In this document: positions 42,258 through 54,281 of the stretch, one piece after another
Numbering within the stretch: position 1 is the first letter of the stretch
How the letters are laid out: each line of letters starts with the position of its first letter
Origin: Trachythela sp. YZ-2020
Lineage: Eukaryota; Cnidaria; Anthozoa; Malacalcyonacea; Clavulariidae
Reading direction: 5' to 3'
NCBI GenBank assembly: GCA_016169945.1
Contig: JADLSH010000368.1
Coordinates: 1,240,001-1,304,000 of the forward strand
DNA: 64,000 bases
The notes under the pieces: model-generated
Told to the model about the DNA's origin: nothing
The model's database searches: none
Seen by the model: the letters and a program-made list of their open reading frames with translations, nothing else
Translations under genes and position numbers: made by a program

Positions 42258-42698
42258 ATGGATGATATGGACCAAGAACTATCATCTGAAGGTAATTTTT
42301 TTACTTTATATTTTAGACGAGACTCTAGAAATACAACATGTCAACAAGCTATTGCTGCATGTCTTTACTGCTTAATTTCCTCTGCCTACCGCCACGGCGC
42401 CACACAATTTATCTATGAAGTGGATATCTATAACTGTCGATTGATAAAGACTTATCCTTATTTATATTTTACTCTGTATTGACGTATTTTAATACTCATA
42501 AAATGATAAAATGTAGTCTGTCCATTTGCTATATAGTATATAAACCTTGATTATTAAATGAATGGTGCTTATTAATTGTTCAATTGTTTGTTTGTCGTTT
42601 ATGACTTACTTTGCTAAAAAAAACTTTCTTTTAACAGAATCAGTAAATTCAGATGATGAATTTAATGCATCATTTCAAAAACTTGATGTTCAAGATGG
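42258..42698 (+). CDS. Candidate small exons, unidentified
   Basis: Three short acidic pieces have splice-like borders: MDDMDQELSSE before G|GTAATTT (~42,292), DETLEIQHVNK after TTTTAG (~42,321), and ESVNSDDEFNASFQKLDVQD between AACAG (42,638) and GTAAAT (~42,698). They share an acidic character, as in a spliced acidic leader, but no domain follows. Low certainty. Confidence 0.2.
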
Positions 42699-43056
42699 TA
42701 AATTAATAAATTATTATCTATATTTCTATTTTCATATCATTATGCTTTATAATTTTTATTCTTCACTTGCAACCAATCCCCAAAGACAATTGAATTTGGG
42801 ACCAACATTGCTGCCATTCTATAGAAGATTATGAGATTCTTTTGTTGAAACGGGGACCAACATGGCCGATTGCAAGTCAAGAATACAATATATTACATGT
42901 CTATTTGACAGTTCAAAGATATTTTGTCATATGTATTTATTAATTATGTCAATCCTTCAACTGTGCCCCCATGCACATGTCAGTTCATTAAAGGTAATGT
43001 CTCTCTCCTCAGGCGACATAATTAAGTGACATAGCATACATTAATTCCATAGTTCC

Positions 43057-43362
43057 TCAATTTAGAAACTTGGTATTTAGAAGTGCCAATAATGGTGTTA
43101 TTGCTCCTGTAGTTGCCAGACCCGGAATCCAGTAGCAAACAGATTTACCTCCTCCTGTTGGAATAACGGTTAATGTATCTTTATTGTCATTGATACACTC
43201 AACCACTTCTCTTTGCATACCCCTGAAGGTGTCATGATGAAACACATTTTGAAGAATGTCCAAAAAAGGGTCTCCAGAAAGCTGAACACATGCTCCCTCA
43301 CTTGTTGGCTCTTGTAATGTTATAACAGCACCAGACGGCGTAACCATATTTGATCTATGATC
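43057..43362 (-). pseudogene. RecQ-like DNA helicase exon (N-terminal motor part)
   Basis: Minus-strand exon beginning after TTCAG (43,363). Residues FHHDTFRGMQREVV form the Q-motif region, then TVIPTGGGKSVCYWIPGL gives Walker A (motif I) with the loading region, typical of RecQ helicases. After TGAIT several expected residues of motif Ia are missing before LLALLNTKF and a stop, so the helicase is truncated well before DEAH. Further motor motifs are not found below 43,050. RecQ helicases unwind DNA; this fragment cannot. Confidence 0.75.
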
Positions 43363-43914
43363 CTGAAGATAAACACAAATATTAGTTACATATTATTAAG
43401 ATCATATCCCTCTCACCAATGCCCACTAGTACTCAGACAGTCAACACATTTTGTCACAAGATCTGTAATATCATTAACAATCAATTGCAACCCGTATTCA
43501 ATACAACTAATTAGAATTAAATATATTCCAGAATATATTGTGCACAAAAGCCTGTAAATATGTTGTAAAATAGGAATATTATTTTATTAAAGCCAGACAT
43601 TTATTGTTTAATATTTTGAACTGTATGAAGTGATTAACAAACCACACAGTTTCCCTCTTGCAGTCACTGGACATGTTACTAATAAACTGTTGCCTATTAT
43701 CAAAACAATACAACATGAGCAAGTGTTTCGTCAAATACAGTATCCAGACACTGACAGTGTCTGTTCTGTCAGAAAACAGACTGTCTTGGAGTTTGGACTG
43801 GCCATTTGTGCCAGAACAAGGCCAGCCACTGTGCTGGCACAAAATGGCCATGAAAGTTGTCAAAATCAATAAATCATATACTAAATAACTTACCCGCTTG
43901 ATAAAGTAATTATT

Positions 43915-44251
43915 CTGTCTGAAAGGATACTTCAGTCCCATCATTTTTGTTTATATACCAGCAGTGAAATTTTGCTTGTGAACCATCACATACAAGCTCA
44001 ACATCGCAAGGTTTATTTCCTCTGCTATATAAAGGATTGTATTGATTCGTGCCGCTCAGAACTTGAAAATTCGCTCTTGTGTCTATAAACAAACACGATA
44101 ATGATGATCAATGCCGCTTTCGTAAAATAATTCTCTTGTAGCAATGCAACCTTCTCTAGGACACAAGATCTTTCCCAAAATAACTGCTTTGTGGACAGGT
44201 CTTTCAATTTCTTGCAACATTTCACAGATTTTCTCATTTACATTCGCCATG
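43915..44251 (-). CDS. Possible 5' exons of the RecQ-like gene
   Basis: From ATG at 44,251 (minus) the frame reads MANVNEKICEMLQEIERP and on to HHYRVCL before a stop. An overlapping frame at 43,910-44,092 reads YNPLYSRGNKPCDVELVCDG and FHCWYINKNDGTEV. A donor-like GCGGGTAAGT is at about 43,893. The order and spacing suggest upstream coding exons of the helicase exon, but the joins are not resolved. Confidence 0.3.
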
Positions 44252-44689
44252 AATATTCATGTCGGCCATGTTAACATCAATTTCTGCCAGGCTCGATTTT
44301 CTTCGCGTCCTCGCCAAGCACCCCCGCGCGCTCGCTCAACAACTGATCTCTATTTATTTTTTCTCTCTTTCGAGCCTGGGTACGAGGCTGCTTCAAGGCG
44401 CAAAAGTCCGGAAATTAGAGTACATTATCTCATTAAATATGATGCGAAAAACTGTCATCAATCGGTAATTATTCTCACTAGTTCGCAGTAGGTACCCCGA
44501 TTCCTGATCAGTTATTAACAGGTTATTCATTAAAAATGCATACAGGGAAAAGCAATTTGAGATGGTTATTAAAGATTATTAATGATCTTTATTTTACATA
44601 AGACGGGGCATCAAATGTTTTCCTCCGTCAACACCATTTTTTGGTTCACGCACCTGGAATTTCGGCAGCGCTAGAACCATGTAGCGCTC

Positions 44690-47560
44690 GTTTTCATTAC
44701 TCCTTGACATTATTGTAGACATCTTCTCTGCATTACGAACTGTACTACAATGTGCGCGTTATTTACTTGGATATAAATTTACGAATAACTTAGCGTTTCA
44801 AGAGTTATATAATGTTGCGCATTGAGATTCAAGTTGCTGTGCAATAATTATGATTGGCATCCTAGCTTGAACTGATTAAGCAAAGATGACTACATAGATA
44901 GACAGATAGATAGAATAACTTTATTTAAACACGCTAACCATTGTCAACCTATAGGCTGATTTCCACAAGGGGCGTGTACGATAATAAGATTACAAAAATA
45001 TAGTATAGATGGTAATACAGTATAGAATAAGAAAGTTATATAGGTACAAGAATATAAGGTATAGAAAAACGTATAGTGAAACCATATGGTGAAACATATC
45101 TATTTTAGAGTAAACATATCTACGTATGAGTAGTGATTTTAGTTTCAAAAGACATGAGAGAATTGCTCTGCCTAATTTCATTTGGTAAAGAGTTCCAAAT
45201 GTGTGCCCCGTCAAACATGCTATATATTAGTACGTGGCTGTGGTAAGCAAAGAGTACTTTCAATATCTCGAAGTTCATAATTTGTCATTTCATTTTTGAA
45301 AGTAAATAAATCAGTAAGTGATTTAGGACCCATTTTATTCAACAATTTAAACATCAGTTTTGACTTAGCCTTCATTCTTTCCGTTTTAAGTGACTTCCAG
45401 CCTAAAGCATCTAAAGCAACCTGATGATCTACATCATTGCTCATATTCATTATGATTCGAGCAGCTCTGTTTTGGAGCTTTTGGAGACGTTTTGATTGTG
45501 TTTCACCAAACACATCCCATACTTCACAGCAATAAGTAAAGTGTGGGCGAACAATAGAATTATATATAGAAACAAGCGTATCTTTCTCAACAAATTCTTT
45601 TACTCGACGAATAGCTGATATTCCCGATGCTATTTTCTTGCAAATCTTTTCAGTATTATTCTTCCAAGACAAATGCTGGTCGACAGTCACTCCAAGAGTT
45701 TTGCAATCGTAAACTTGTCTAATTGGTTTGTTTTCAATGGTAATGTTTGGCTGTATATTTGAAACACTTTTTATCATTGGCTTAGATCCAATTAACATAA
45801 ATTCAGTTTTAGCTACATTTAAACTTAGTTTATTGGCAATTAACCATTTCCTAAGTTTTTCTAAATCAGAATTCATTGCAGCTTCAACATCATTTATAGA
45901 TTGACCAGCAGCTGTTAGGTTTGTATCATCAGCAAACAATCGAGGTTTTGTTTTGTTTAAACAATGAGGCAGGTCATTAATATATAACAAAAAGAGTAAA
46001 GGCCCTAAAATGGAGCCTTGTGGCACACCACATGTGGTACATCTTCTTAATCTGCCAGCAAAAGATGACTACATCTTTCTGACACAAGAACATCCACTAA
46101 AAGAATTCTCACTAAAATTACATACAGCATTTACATGCGGGTACGCGTGTTATTTCATGCTGACTCTTTTATACAAAGGCCGCATATATGATTTAATATA
46201 AATTTCCAAATAACTTAATATTTCAAGATATATATCACTGCGCATTGAGATTTAAGTTGCTGTGCAATAATTATGATTGGCCTTCTAGATTCAACTGATT
46301 AAGCAAAGATGACTACATCTTCTTAATCTGCCAGCAAAAGATGACTTCATCTTTCTGGCACAAGAGCATCCACTAAAAGAATTCTCACTAAAATTACATA
46401 CAGCATTTACATGTGGGTACGCGCGTTATTTCATGCTGACTCTTTTATACAAAGGCCGCATATTTTTCATATAAATTTCCAAATAACTTAATATTTCAAG
46501 ATATATATCATTGCGCATTGAGATTTAAGTTGCTGTGCAATAATTATGATTGGCCTTCTAGATTCAACTGATTAAGCAAAGATGACTACATCTTCTTAAT
46601 CTGCCAGCAAAAGATGACTTCATATTTCTGGCACAAGAGCATCCACTAAAAGAATTCTCACTAAAATTACATACAGCATTTACATGATGTGGGTACGCGC
46701 GTTATTTCATGCTGACTCTTTTATACAAAGGTCGCATATATTTGATATAAATTTCCAAATAACTTAATATTTCAAGATATATATCATTGCGCATTGAGAT
46801 TTAAGTTGCTGTGCAATAATTAGGATTGGCCTTCTAGATTCAACTGATTAAGCAAAGATGACTACATTTTCTTAATCTGCCAGCAAAAGATGACTACATC
46901 TTCTTAATCTGCCAGCAAAAGATGACTTCAACTTTCTGGCACAAGAGCATCCACTAAAAAAATTCTCACTAAAATTACATACAGCATTTACATGATGTGG
47001 GTACGCGCGTTATTTCATGCTGACTCTTTTATAGAAAGGCCGCATATTTTTCATATAAATTTCCAAATAACTTAATATTTCAAGATATATATCATTGCGC
47101 ATTGAGATTTAAGTTGCTGTGCAATAATTATGATTGGCCTTCTAGATTCAACTGATTAAGCAAAGATGACTACATCTTCTTAATCTGCCAGCAAAAGATG
47201 ACTACATCTTTCTGGCACAAGAGCATCCACTAAAAGAATTCTCACTAAAATTACATACAGCATTTACATGATGTGGGTACGCGCGCGTTATTTCATGCTG
47301 ACTCTTTTATACAAAGGCCACATATATTTAATATAAATTTCCAAATAACTTAATATTTCAAGTTATATATCATTGCGCATTGAGATTTAAGTTGCTGTGC
47401 AATAATTATGATTGGCCCTCTAGATTCAACTGATTAAGCGAAGATGACTACATCTTCTTAATCTGCCAGCAAAAGATGACTACATCTTTCTGGCACAAGA
47501 GTATCCACTAAAAGAATTCTCACTAACATTACAACAGCATTGTTATGTTGTTGCGGTACG
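44690..47560 (+). repeat. ~276-bp satellite array, about six units
   Basis: The anchor ATTCTCACTAAAATTACAT recurs at 46,105, 46,381, 46,654, 46,962 and 47,238, and as a variant (ATTCTCACTAACATTACA) at 47,516. Spacings are 276, 273, 308, 276 and 278; the 308 unit contains an extra 31-bp duplication of GATGACTACATCTTCTTAA. A first partial unit (44,690-44,890) is separated from the rest by a LINE. Units differ by only a few substitutions. Confidence 0.95.
44890..46036 (-). pseudogene. LINE (CR1/L2-like) inserted in the satellite, 5'-truncated
   Basis: Minus-strand frame 45,220-46,026 starts at MPQGSILGPLLFLLYIND, includes LFADDTNLTAAG (catalytic pair), FTYCCEVWDVFG and LQKLQNRAARIIM. A frameshift near 45,220 leads to AHIWNSLPNEIRQSNS and a stop. 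The 3' end is a TCTA/TCTG microsatellite (44,896-44,914). Only the second half of the RT and the C-terminus were copied. TACAT at both junctions (about 44,891 and 46,037) could be the TSD. Confidence 0.92.
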
Positions 47561-47612
47561 CGCGAATTTATATGGCGACAACATGGAGCTGAACGTTGTG
47601 GCGCTGGATGCT

Positions 47613-48613
47613 AAATAATTGCTGCGAGCGAAGCGAGCAGCTTACTAATCGTGGATATAGTCGATTTTGATATTTTTCATTCGAGATGATCCTCTGAGCC
47701 TGCGATGTATTGGACAGCGACAGTGATTTTCAGAGTTTTTTTAACCAGCACGTGTTCGCAATGTTCGCACTTCCTTTTCAAGTCGCAAAGTTTTTTTAAC
47801 CAGCACGTGTTCGCAATGTTCGCACTTCCTTTTCAAGTCGCAACAAATACACAATATAAACGAGAATTGCCGTAAAAGGGCTAGATTATGTCCTATGATT
47901 ATACAAATGGTATCAAACTAAAGGGATTGGAAATCCCCGTCGAATGGTGGTATTTACGCCGAGTATGTAGTGTGTAAACCAAAGGTAGGAAAGCGAAATG
48001 AATATTTATTGTTGTATTATTGTTAATTTGTAAACAATACAAAGTTCAGAGGCGTTTGAATGGGGATAAAGCAGCCGCATATCGTTGTAAACAAACACAA
48101 TTTACTTGGCTAAAGAGATCGTAAAACGCTGAATCGAACGGTGGTATTGTCATCTACATAGCATGCACTGAACCGAAGATATGAACCTGCAAAGTCTTAT
48201 AGCCATGTGGCTATATAAACATTAGCACCTAACGATAATGGTGGCAAACAGTTAACTATTGCCTATGATACTGTTCAGTTCAAAGTTACTGTTCAACAAT
48301 GAACAATAATCGATATATTACAATACATCAAATAAACAAATATGGTTGGTTTAATTTATGTTATTACAAAGGTATCTGTTTCTAAACGTTCACGAACAAT
48401 TTATCAGGTCAACAAACTGTCCATTAAATAGTTGTGTTTGGTGGTGAATAGTTCGGTTTCGTAGTTAATAGTTCTGTTGGGTTTGGTTCTTAATAATAGG
48501 GTTTGGTAGTTAATAATAAATAAAGATCTTATGTAATCTACAAATATCTACTGGTAATATTTCAAGGGTTTTAAATTTAATCAGGACTGATCTGACCCCT
48601 CGCAGCAATTATC
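47613..48613. mobile_element. ~1-kb element with ATTGCTGCGAG ends
   Basis: ATTGCTGCGAGCG at the left and CTCGCAGCAAT at the right, both next to TA. No gene inside. Contains a 56-bp tandem duplication at 47,734-47,843. Confidence 0.5.
47734..47843 (+). repeat. 56-bp tandem duplication
   Basis: TTTTTTTAACCAGCACGTG...TTTTCAAGTCGCAA is repeated twice without change. Confidence 0.95.
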
Positions 48614-49191
48614 TTTCTATTAGAAATTACTAGTCTTACTAAATATTGCATGAGATACTGGTGCGCATTTGCGCGATTTTATGTCGGATATGCTTCTCTG
48701 AATCTTGATCACTGTACTGTCGCCATACTTATCTTATTGTATTGTTCCAGAGATCTGGTTGACCATGCTATTTACCGTCTGCTACGTGCTGTATTCCATC
48801 GGCTCGGCTTTATTTCTACTCCTTGACTGAACGCCAGAACAAAAATATGACAAAGGAAGTTATCGAAATGACGAAATATATACTATAGCCATTGCTATTC
48901 GCCAATTGCATCGGCTGATCGCGGCTGCAGTATTAAATTTGGCGCGTACTCCTACCATGCATGCTAAATCTTAAATGATGGCGTTGACAAATGGAACGCT
49001 ATTTACTATTTAGTAAACTATTACATGAGTTATCAATATTTAAACCAAGCGCAGACTCTTTGATTAAATTACATCTGCATCTGGTCATGAAGTGAGTAAA
49101 TTCAATTAATACATTTCAACCCTCAAACGCCTGCCTTTCGGATGCCTTGGAAACGAACACCTTTTGCCTTAATTTTTTCACACATCGTGCG
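48614..49191. other. Intergenic, no gene seen
   Basis: No recognised coding or repeat structure. Confidence 0.4.
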
Positions 49192-49200
49192 GGTCCTCAT

Positions 49201-50040
49201 GAGTCTATGTAATAGTCGAGGGTCGAGAGGTCGAGGGTCAAAGTCGAGGTCGAGGGTAAAAAGTCGAGGGTAAGTCGAGGGTAAGTCGAGGGTCCCGAAA
49301 ATCCCGCTTTTCACATTTTAAACGTATTTTAAATATTTTGCCACATTTTATTATGACTATAACGGTACGCCGGAATTAAGTTCTGCGTCTAAAAATCAAC
49401 TGTCGCTCCCACGCCGTACACCGGTGTAATTCTTGTAATTGTTGATCGAAATACGGCTGATATAACAGTGGGAATTAGAGTGCAGAAAACCAGTACAGGG
49501 TGTATAAAAAAAGAAGACATTTATAAATTATCCTATTGTGATAATTTGAATGCCTAAGCACTATGCTAAACCTACGAATGCCGGACACAACGGCGGAGTA
49601 CATTCGTTTCGACATTTTAAAGAAATTGATGTAATGACTAATGTCCTATGACTATCGAAATTAATACTGTCGGAGTAAACCCTTATTCAGAAACTTCTGA
49701 AAGAGCAAAGCCTAAGATCGCGAAGTGTTTGGTGTAAAGTATTAGCTGGCACCTGGCGGAAGTGTCATGTTATTGTATTACAGACTCCGAACCTCTCATG
49801 CGCCGAACCTAATACGATTATAGGTACGGCGTGGGAGCGATAGTTGATTTAGACGCAGAACTTAATTCCGGCGTACCGTTATAGTCATAATAAAATGTGG
49901 CAAAATATTTAAAATACGTTTAAAATGTGAAAAGCGGGATTTTCGGGACCCTCGACTTACCCTCGACGTACCCTCGACTTTTTACCCTCGACCTCGACTT
50001 TGACCCTCGACCTCTCGACCCTCGACTATTACATAGACTC
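49201..50040. mobile_element. Mutator-like non-autonomous element, 840 bp, 9-bp TSD
   Basis: Ends GAGTCTATGTAATAGTCGAGG and its inverse; ~225-bp TIRs hold tandem GTCGAGGGTAA units. GGTCCTCAT lies exactly at both borders (49,192-49,200 and 50,041-50,049). Long TIRs with a 9-bp TSD are the diagnostic combination of the Mutator superfamily. The ~400-bp centre has no gene. Confidence 0.9.
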
Positions 50041-50049
50041 GGTCCTCAT

Positions 50050-50311
50050 GGGCACTTGAGACCGAACCTTTGGCGGCAATAACACCAGCTTAAGTCAGTT
50101 GAAAAATGGACTTTTCAAGTATTACCAATTAGCTGTAAAAAACGTATACGATTACGATGTGGATGATCCAAGAACATGGAAATCTATATGTTTGTCTTGT
50201 AACAAGTCTCGTAATCTGTCCTGTAAAATATCGTGTTGTCATTAGTTTTAACGTGTTTGTACCACTGATCTGAGAGTACACTGGATAGAGCAACCTTACC
50301 TATCAAAAGTG
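50050..50311. other. Spacer between two 9-bp-TSD elements
   Basis: A frame reading YDYDVDDPRTWKSICLSC (about 50,140-50,200) is open but short and unrecognised. Confidence 0.3.
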
Positions 50312-50320
50312 ATCGAAGCC

Positions 50321-51568
50321 AACAGGTGGGCATTTTGCAAGCGCATGCGCTAGTTTATGAGCGAAACTTAGCGCAATCCCTGGGGCGAGTTGAAGAAATT
50401 CAATATGGCGACGCGTCGAAGGAGTGTTTCGTAGATTTCTCCGCTTTTCAAGTTGATAAAACAGCATTGCAATCAAAGCAAACTTTGCAAAAATTAATGG
50501 AAAACATTTAGCAATGCTTCCCAAAGGTTTTAAAATGTTAAAGAAGTCATTTTGCTCCGTTTTTTCTCTTTTTATGCTTTGAAAACAGGCAAGCTCACTC
50601 TTTTTGAGAAAGCCATCAATTTACTTCCCCATCATTTGTTTAAATTAAACAGAAACAGATTAAATACTTAGCTATATAAGGAATAATAATATTCTTCACT
50701 GATCTGAAAGATTCCAGTATTTTAGTGCTCATTTGAGCAAAGAAATTAGATGTAATTTAATTAAATCTAAATATGCATATCAATAACAAATATTATACAA
50801 CATGTTTGTCGACTTTTCAATACTTTTTTAATCATTTTATAAGGCTGATATATAAATACGGGATTACTTGTGTCAAACACATGGTATAAATACAATAAAA
50901 GTCAAATTTACTTAAATTATTATTCTAAAGTTTGTAAACACACCAGGTCTAATTCACATAAATACTATTAGTTTCTCAAAACAATTTGTATAATCATAAA
51001 TTTGGCTAACATTACTAAGTCCACTATGAATGACTGATAGTAAGCACTGACATAATGACCTCAGAACACTGTTTTGAATAAAGTAAGCACAATCGCCATA
51101 CAAAATGTCAATGTGTAACCATTTCCTCATCATTGAGAGCTTACATAAAAGAGCACATTATGTGAATATTATATTTCCAAAAGACCCAAGATGATTAATA
51201 AGACTTGACAGTGTTATATCAACAACATGGAATAATTTATCTGCAAGAAATAATATAAATCTTTGCAGAAATGGCCAAAAACATGGGAATTGTAAGGTGA
51301 TTGATGAATTGATGTCAGCATCCATTTATTTCATGTTTCCCCGGTGAAAATATATTCTATTCCAAAGCCGATTTCGACGTACTTTAGCTTTTTAGAAACC
51401 GTTGGCCTTCCTCAGTAAGATTATCAACTGTTTGATAACCATATTTGATAGTAAACAGCTAAAATATTCTCCGAAAGTTTATACTTTTGCTCTTCGGCGC
51501 GAAAATGGCAACTCAAGAAGAAATGAGCCCGCTGTTTTCGGTCAGCGTCGACAAATTGCCCACCTGTT
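50321..51568. mobile_element. Second TIR element with 9-bp TSD, 1,248 bp
   Basis: Ends AACAGGTGGGCA and TGCCCACCTGTT, flanked by ATCGAAGCC on both sides (50,312-50,320 and 51,569-51,577). The TIR (about 17 bp) is much shorter than that of the neighbour. The interior is AT-rich with no supported gene. The 9-bp TSD again points to Mutator-like or a related superfamily. Confidence 0.85.
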
Positions 51569-51599
51569 ATCGAAGCCAGTTTTCGACATAGATATAGGA

Positions 51600-51905
51600 G
51601 ACCTAGATTGCTGACTGTAATGCTGTCTATAACGCACGCGCGTGGCAACCATGAGTATTAAAAATGGCGGCTCAACCGGTCAAAAATCATAGAGCGGTAT
51701 AGGGAAAAACCATGTTTTTTGCATTTTGCGTCTTCCTGGTGTTACCGATCCCGTTCTATCACATTATTTTGGGAAGAACTAACTGGTGTGAAGGTTTTGG
51801 ATGAATATTTGCATAATTTAAGTTCAATAAAGACGAAATAATCGATCGCTAAATGTTGTCTGAAAATCATCACATGGTCGGTTGAGCAGTTCGAGACATT
51901 TTGTT
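51600..51905 (+). mobile_element. Diverged left arm of a fold-back C relative
   Basis: ACCTAGATTGCTGACT, TTTTTTGCATTTTGCGTC, GTGAAGGTTTT and CAGTTCGAGAC occur in the same order as in 13,796-14,040, with many differences. No right arm follows. Confidence 0.7.
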
Positions 51906-52109
51906 GCAGAAAATAAAGGTTTTGGTTCTTTGGGTGCTTTTTTTTTCGAGGATCTCGGTTGGCATATAAAACAGGGAATAATATTGTGAAGTATTTTGAA
52001 GTTAAAACCTATTTTGCTTGATTTACCTGGTCTGCTGGTCCGAAAACTCTGATGCTCTGTTTAGTGTGACTTTGATGACTTCCTTGCTGCTGCAGATGTC
52101 AAGGAATCT

Positions 52110-52315
52110 CAAGTCTATATGGCCTGGACTGTGAAAAGTGATGAATTAATCAGGTTTTTAGAGAGAACTAGTGACAGCGAATGTTTTCAATACAAACTAG
52201 TTTGAAGAAACTGACTAATTTGTCTAGTATGCATAAAAAAACCTTCACAGTATCTAGTTCTCTCCAAGAAACCTGATTGAGTCATCACTTTTCATAGTCC
52301 AGGCCATATAAATGA
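52110..52315. repeat. ~200-bp hairpin
   Basis: TATGGCCTGGACTGTGAAAAG..GAGAGAACTAG at the left is mirrored by CTAGTTCTCTCC..AGTCCAGGCCATA at the right (52,254-52,313). It sits against the P-element-like remnant. Confidence 0.9.
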
Positions 52316-52316
52316 G

Positions 52317-52868
52317 TTAATCATTGCCAAAAAGAAATGAAATTGCTCGTCGAGGAGATGGCTTATTATCCTCTAGAGTGTTTTGAAGGTGTTCGATAAC
52401 GTTACTCAAAAACCCAGGTTCACATTCAACTGATGAAGCCCATGACCGTATAGTAGATAGATGTGGTAAGTGGAGGGATTTATGAACAAACTTGTACGTC
52501 TTTGGACTGTAAAAGTGCAAAGATATAGCAAATTGTCTTATTTTTCACTGTATCTAGACCCAGTTGTATTAGCTTCATTTTTCTGCTCATTTGTGAATAG
52601 ATCTGTAGTCATATGACCAAAATTTGACATGAGATGTTGGCTTTGTTCTTCTGATATAGCCTTAATTTCTTCTAATTTTTTCACAAGACTGTTCTTCTGA
52701 TATAGCCTTAATTTCTTCTAATTTTTTCACAAGACCCTTAATAGACCCTTTCAGATATTTCTTGGATTGGCCTTCTATTACTTGCTCTCCCTTACTAATA
52801 TAGTCGTCGGGGGTAAAGTGTTTCTCACACAAGACTGAATATTTGGTTGGCATCCAGTCTGCCTATTT
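52317..52868 (-). pseudogene. P-element/THAP9-like transposase remnant
   Basis: Minus-strand 52,662-52,868 ends a THAP finger (WMPTKYSVLCEKHF, then DDYI), followed by a Lys/Glu-rich linker predicted to be coiled. 52,317-52,520 reads YSPKTYKFVHKSLHLPHLST and RSWASSVECEPGFL, matching the conserved block upstream of the catalytic domain in THAP9/P transposases. A 46-bp tandem duplication (52,645-52,735) breaks the frame in the linker. The catalytic domain is not found. This is different from the THAP gene at 8.9 kb, whose motif set is not THAP9-like. Confidence 0.75.
52645..52735 (+). repeat. 46-bp tandem duplication
   Basis: GTTCTTCTGATATAGCC...TTTCACAAGAC occurs twice in tandem. As 46 is not a multiple of three it shifts the THAP9-like frame. 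Confidence 0.95.
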
Positions 52869-52869
52869 T

Positions 52870-53685
52870 ATTGTTGTTATCCAACTTTTTAGCAGGCTGG
52901 GATTGGTTATAGGAAATCTAAATAGTGCAAATGGAAAGATTTATCTTTGGTTCACTGATGTGAACAAAACTTAAAAGTTTTTGACAGAATTGTTTCTGCA
53001 GGAGTCAAATCCTAGGTCCTTTTGAGACCTTAAACAGGACAAGGACCTCTATGAAAGTTGTTGTCAACATGCATATATATAGACTAGGACACAGACATCA
53101 AAACAATTTCTTTTCCAGTTTAATATTATTTTATTAATTATTAAAACTGTATATTTATGTACTTTTATATTGTAGCTAACAAACTCAAAACTACATTTGT
53201 TGTCATTTATACAGTATTTACAAAACAAATTGTTTTTATGCTATTAAAAGCTGTCTTATTTATACATAACATAGTCTTAAACTATGCTGTTTATATGAAG
53301 TATGTCATAGTGTACAAATATACAATATGTGTGTTTTATACTTACTTTTATAGACTTACTTATGGAAGGACAAGCGAATACCATCTTTTAAATCCCCACG
53401 TCTGGCCTTGCAATTATACGCTGAACAATATTCAGGCATTCTTTTCGATAAAAAACAGTTTTTTTAGAATAATAGAATGCCCCAGAATTTTCAGATAAAT
53501 ATACTGTATTTTGGTATAAATAACAATGAAAGAAGAAAATAAACAACAGTAGCTTTTGGAATAGTTAGATATATATCACGTAATCACGTTACTTGAGAAA
53601 AACTCGTAAAAGACTGAAGGAATACACAGGAAAAGAAACTAGGCCAGCAGTTTCGCACGCTTTTCGTCTTTGTCCATTCTTGCCC
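52870..53685. other. Intergenic, no gene seen
   Basis: AT-rich; the frame at 53,157-53,498 is hydrophobic and Tyr/Val-rich with no recognisable family. Confidence 0.4.
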
Positions 53686-54149
53686 ATGTTTTGTTTGTCA
53701 TGTTGGTATAATGTTGTGTAGCGAAAAGTGTATAAGTAACCGAAAACTATGAGAATTAATGATGTGCATGGCTATTAAAAGGTTGTTTTATTCTTAGATA
53801 TTTCTGTGATATCAAAGTCATTAAGTCAAAGACTAGAAGAAATTTCATGGATGAATCTATTAATAAACCCTACATTTCTTGTGATATCAAACAGGCTATA
53901 ACTACTCTGTCTAACACCAGACAATATTATCTTGTCAAAGGGAGAGACACCAGCACTGTAGCATTAGTAAAATGTTCTCTACCAACATTATATATAATAC
54001 CATGCCCCTGGCAACTTGTACCCTGTCTAACCCTGAGTCGTTTCCCCGGGGCATGGTATTCAAGTCGAAAACCACGCTTGAGTGGGGAATTCGACTTTTG
54101 AATACCCCGCTCGTACCCAGTTCGTACAAGGTTCGGTATAATATATCAT

Positions 54150-54281
54150 TTATAGACCTTTCACTCGGGGTATTCCCAAAAAATTACCCTTCAGGATGAA
54201 ATATCCCTCGGGCTTTGCCCTCGGAATATTTCATGCCTCAGGGTAATTTTTTGTGGAATACCCCTCCCTCCAGGTCTATAA
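54150..54281. mobile_element. ~130-bp hairpin MITE
   Basis: TATAGACCTTTCACTCGGGG and its near inverse form the ends; GGGTATTCC, AAAAATTACCCT and ATGAAATAT pair across a CCCTCGGGCTTTGCCCTCGG loop. Present in only the left arm of element L. Confidence 0.85.

Larger units (their letters stand above)
41868..44415. mobile_element. Block bounded by ~110-bp inverted repeats, enclosing helicase-like exon
   Basis: 41,870-41,993 (GCCTCGTACCCAGGC, AGAGAGAAAAAA, GAGCGAGCGCGCGGGGGTGC) returns inverted at 44,305-44,413. Between them are a RecQ-like exon and other exon-like pieces. Either this is one element with TIRs, or two copies of a short common repeat happen to flank a gene fragment. Confidence 0.5.

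Noticed and set aside
53157..53498. 113-residue frame
   Set aside because: Tyr/Val/Phe-rich translation of AT-rich DNA with no domain or conserved neighbour.
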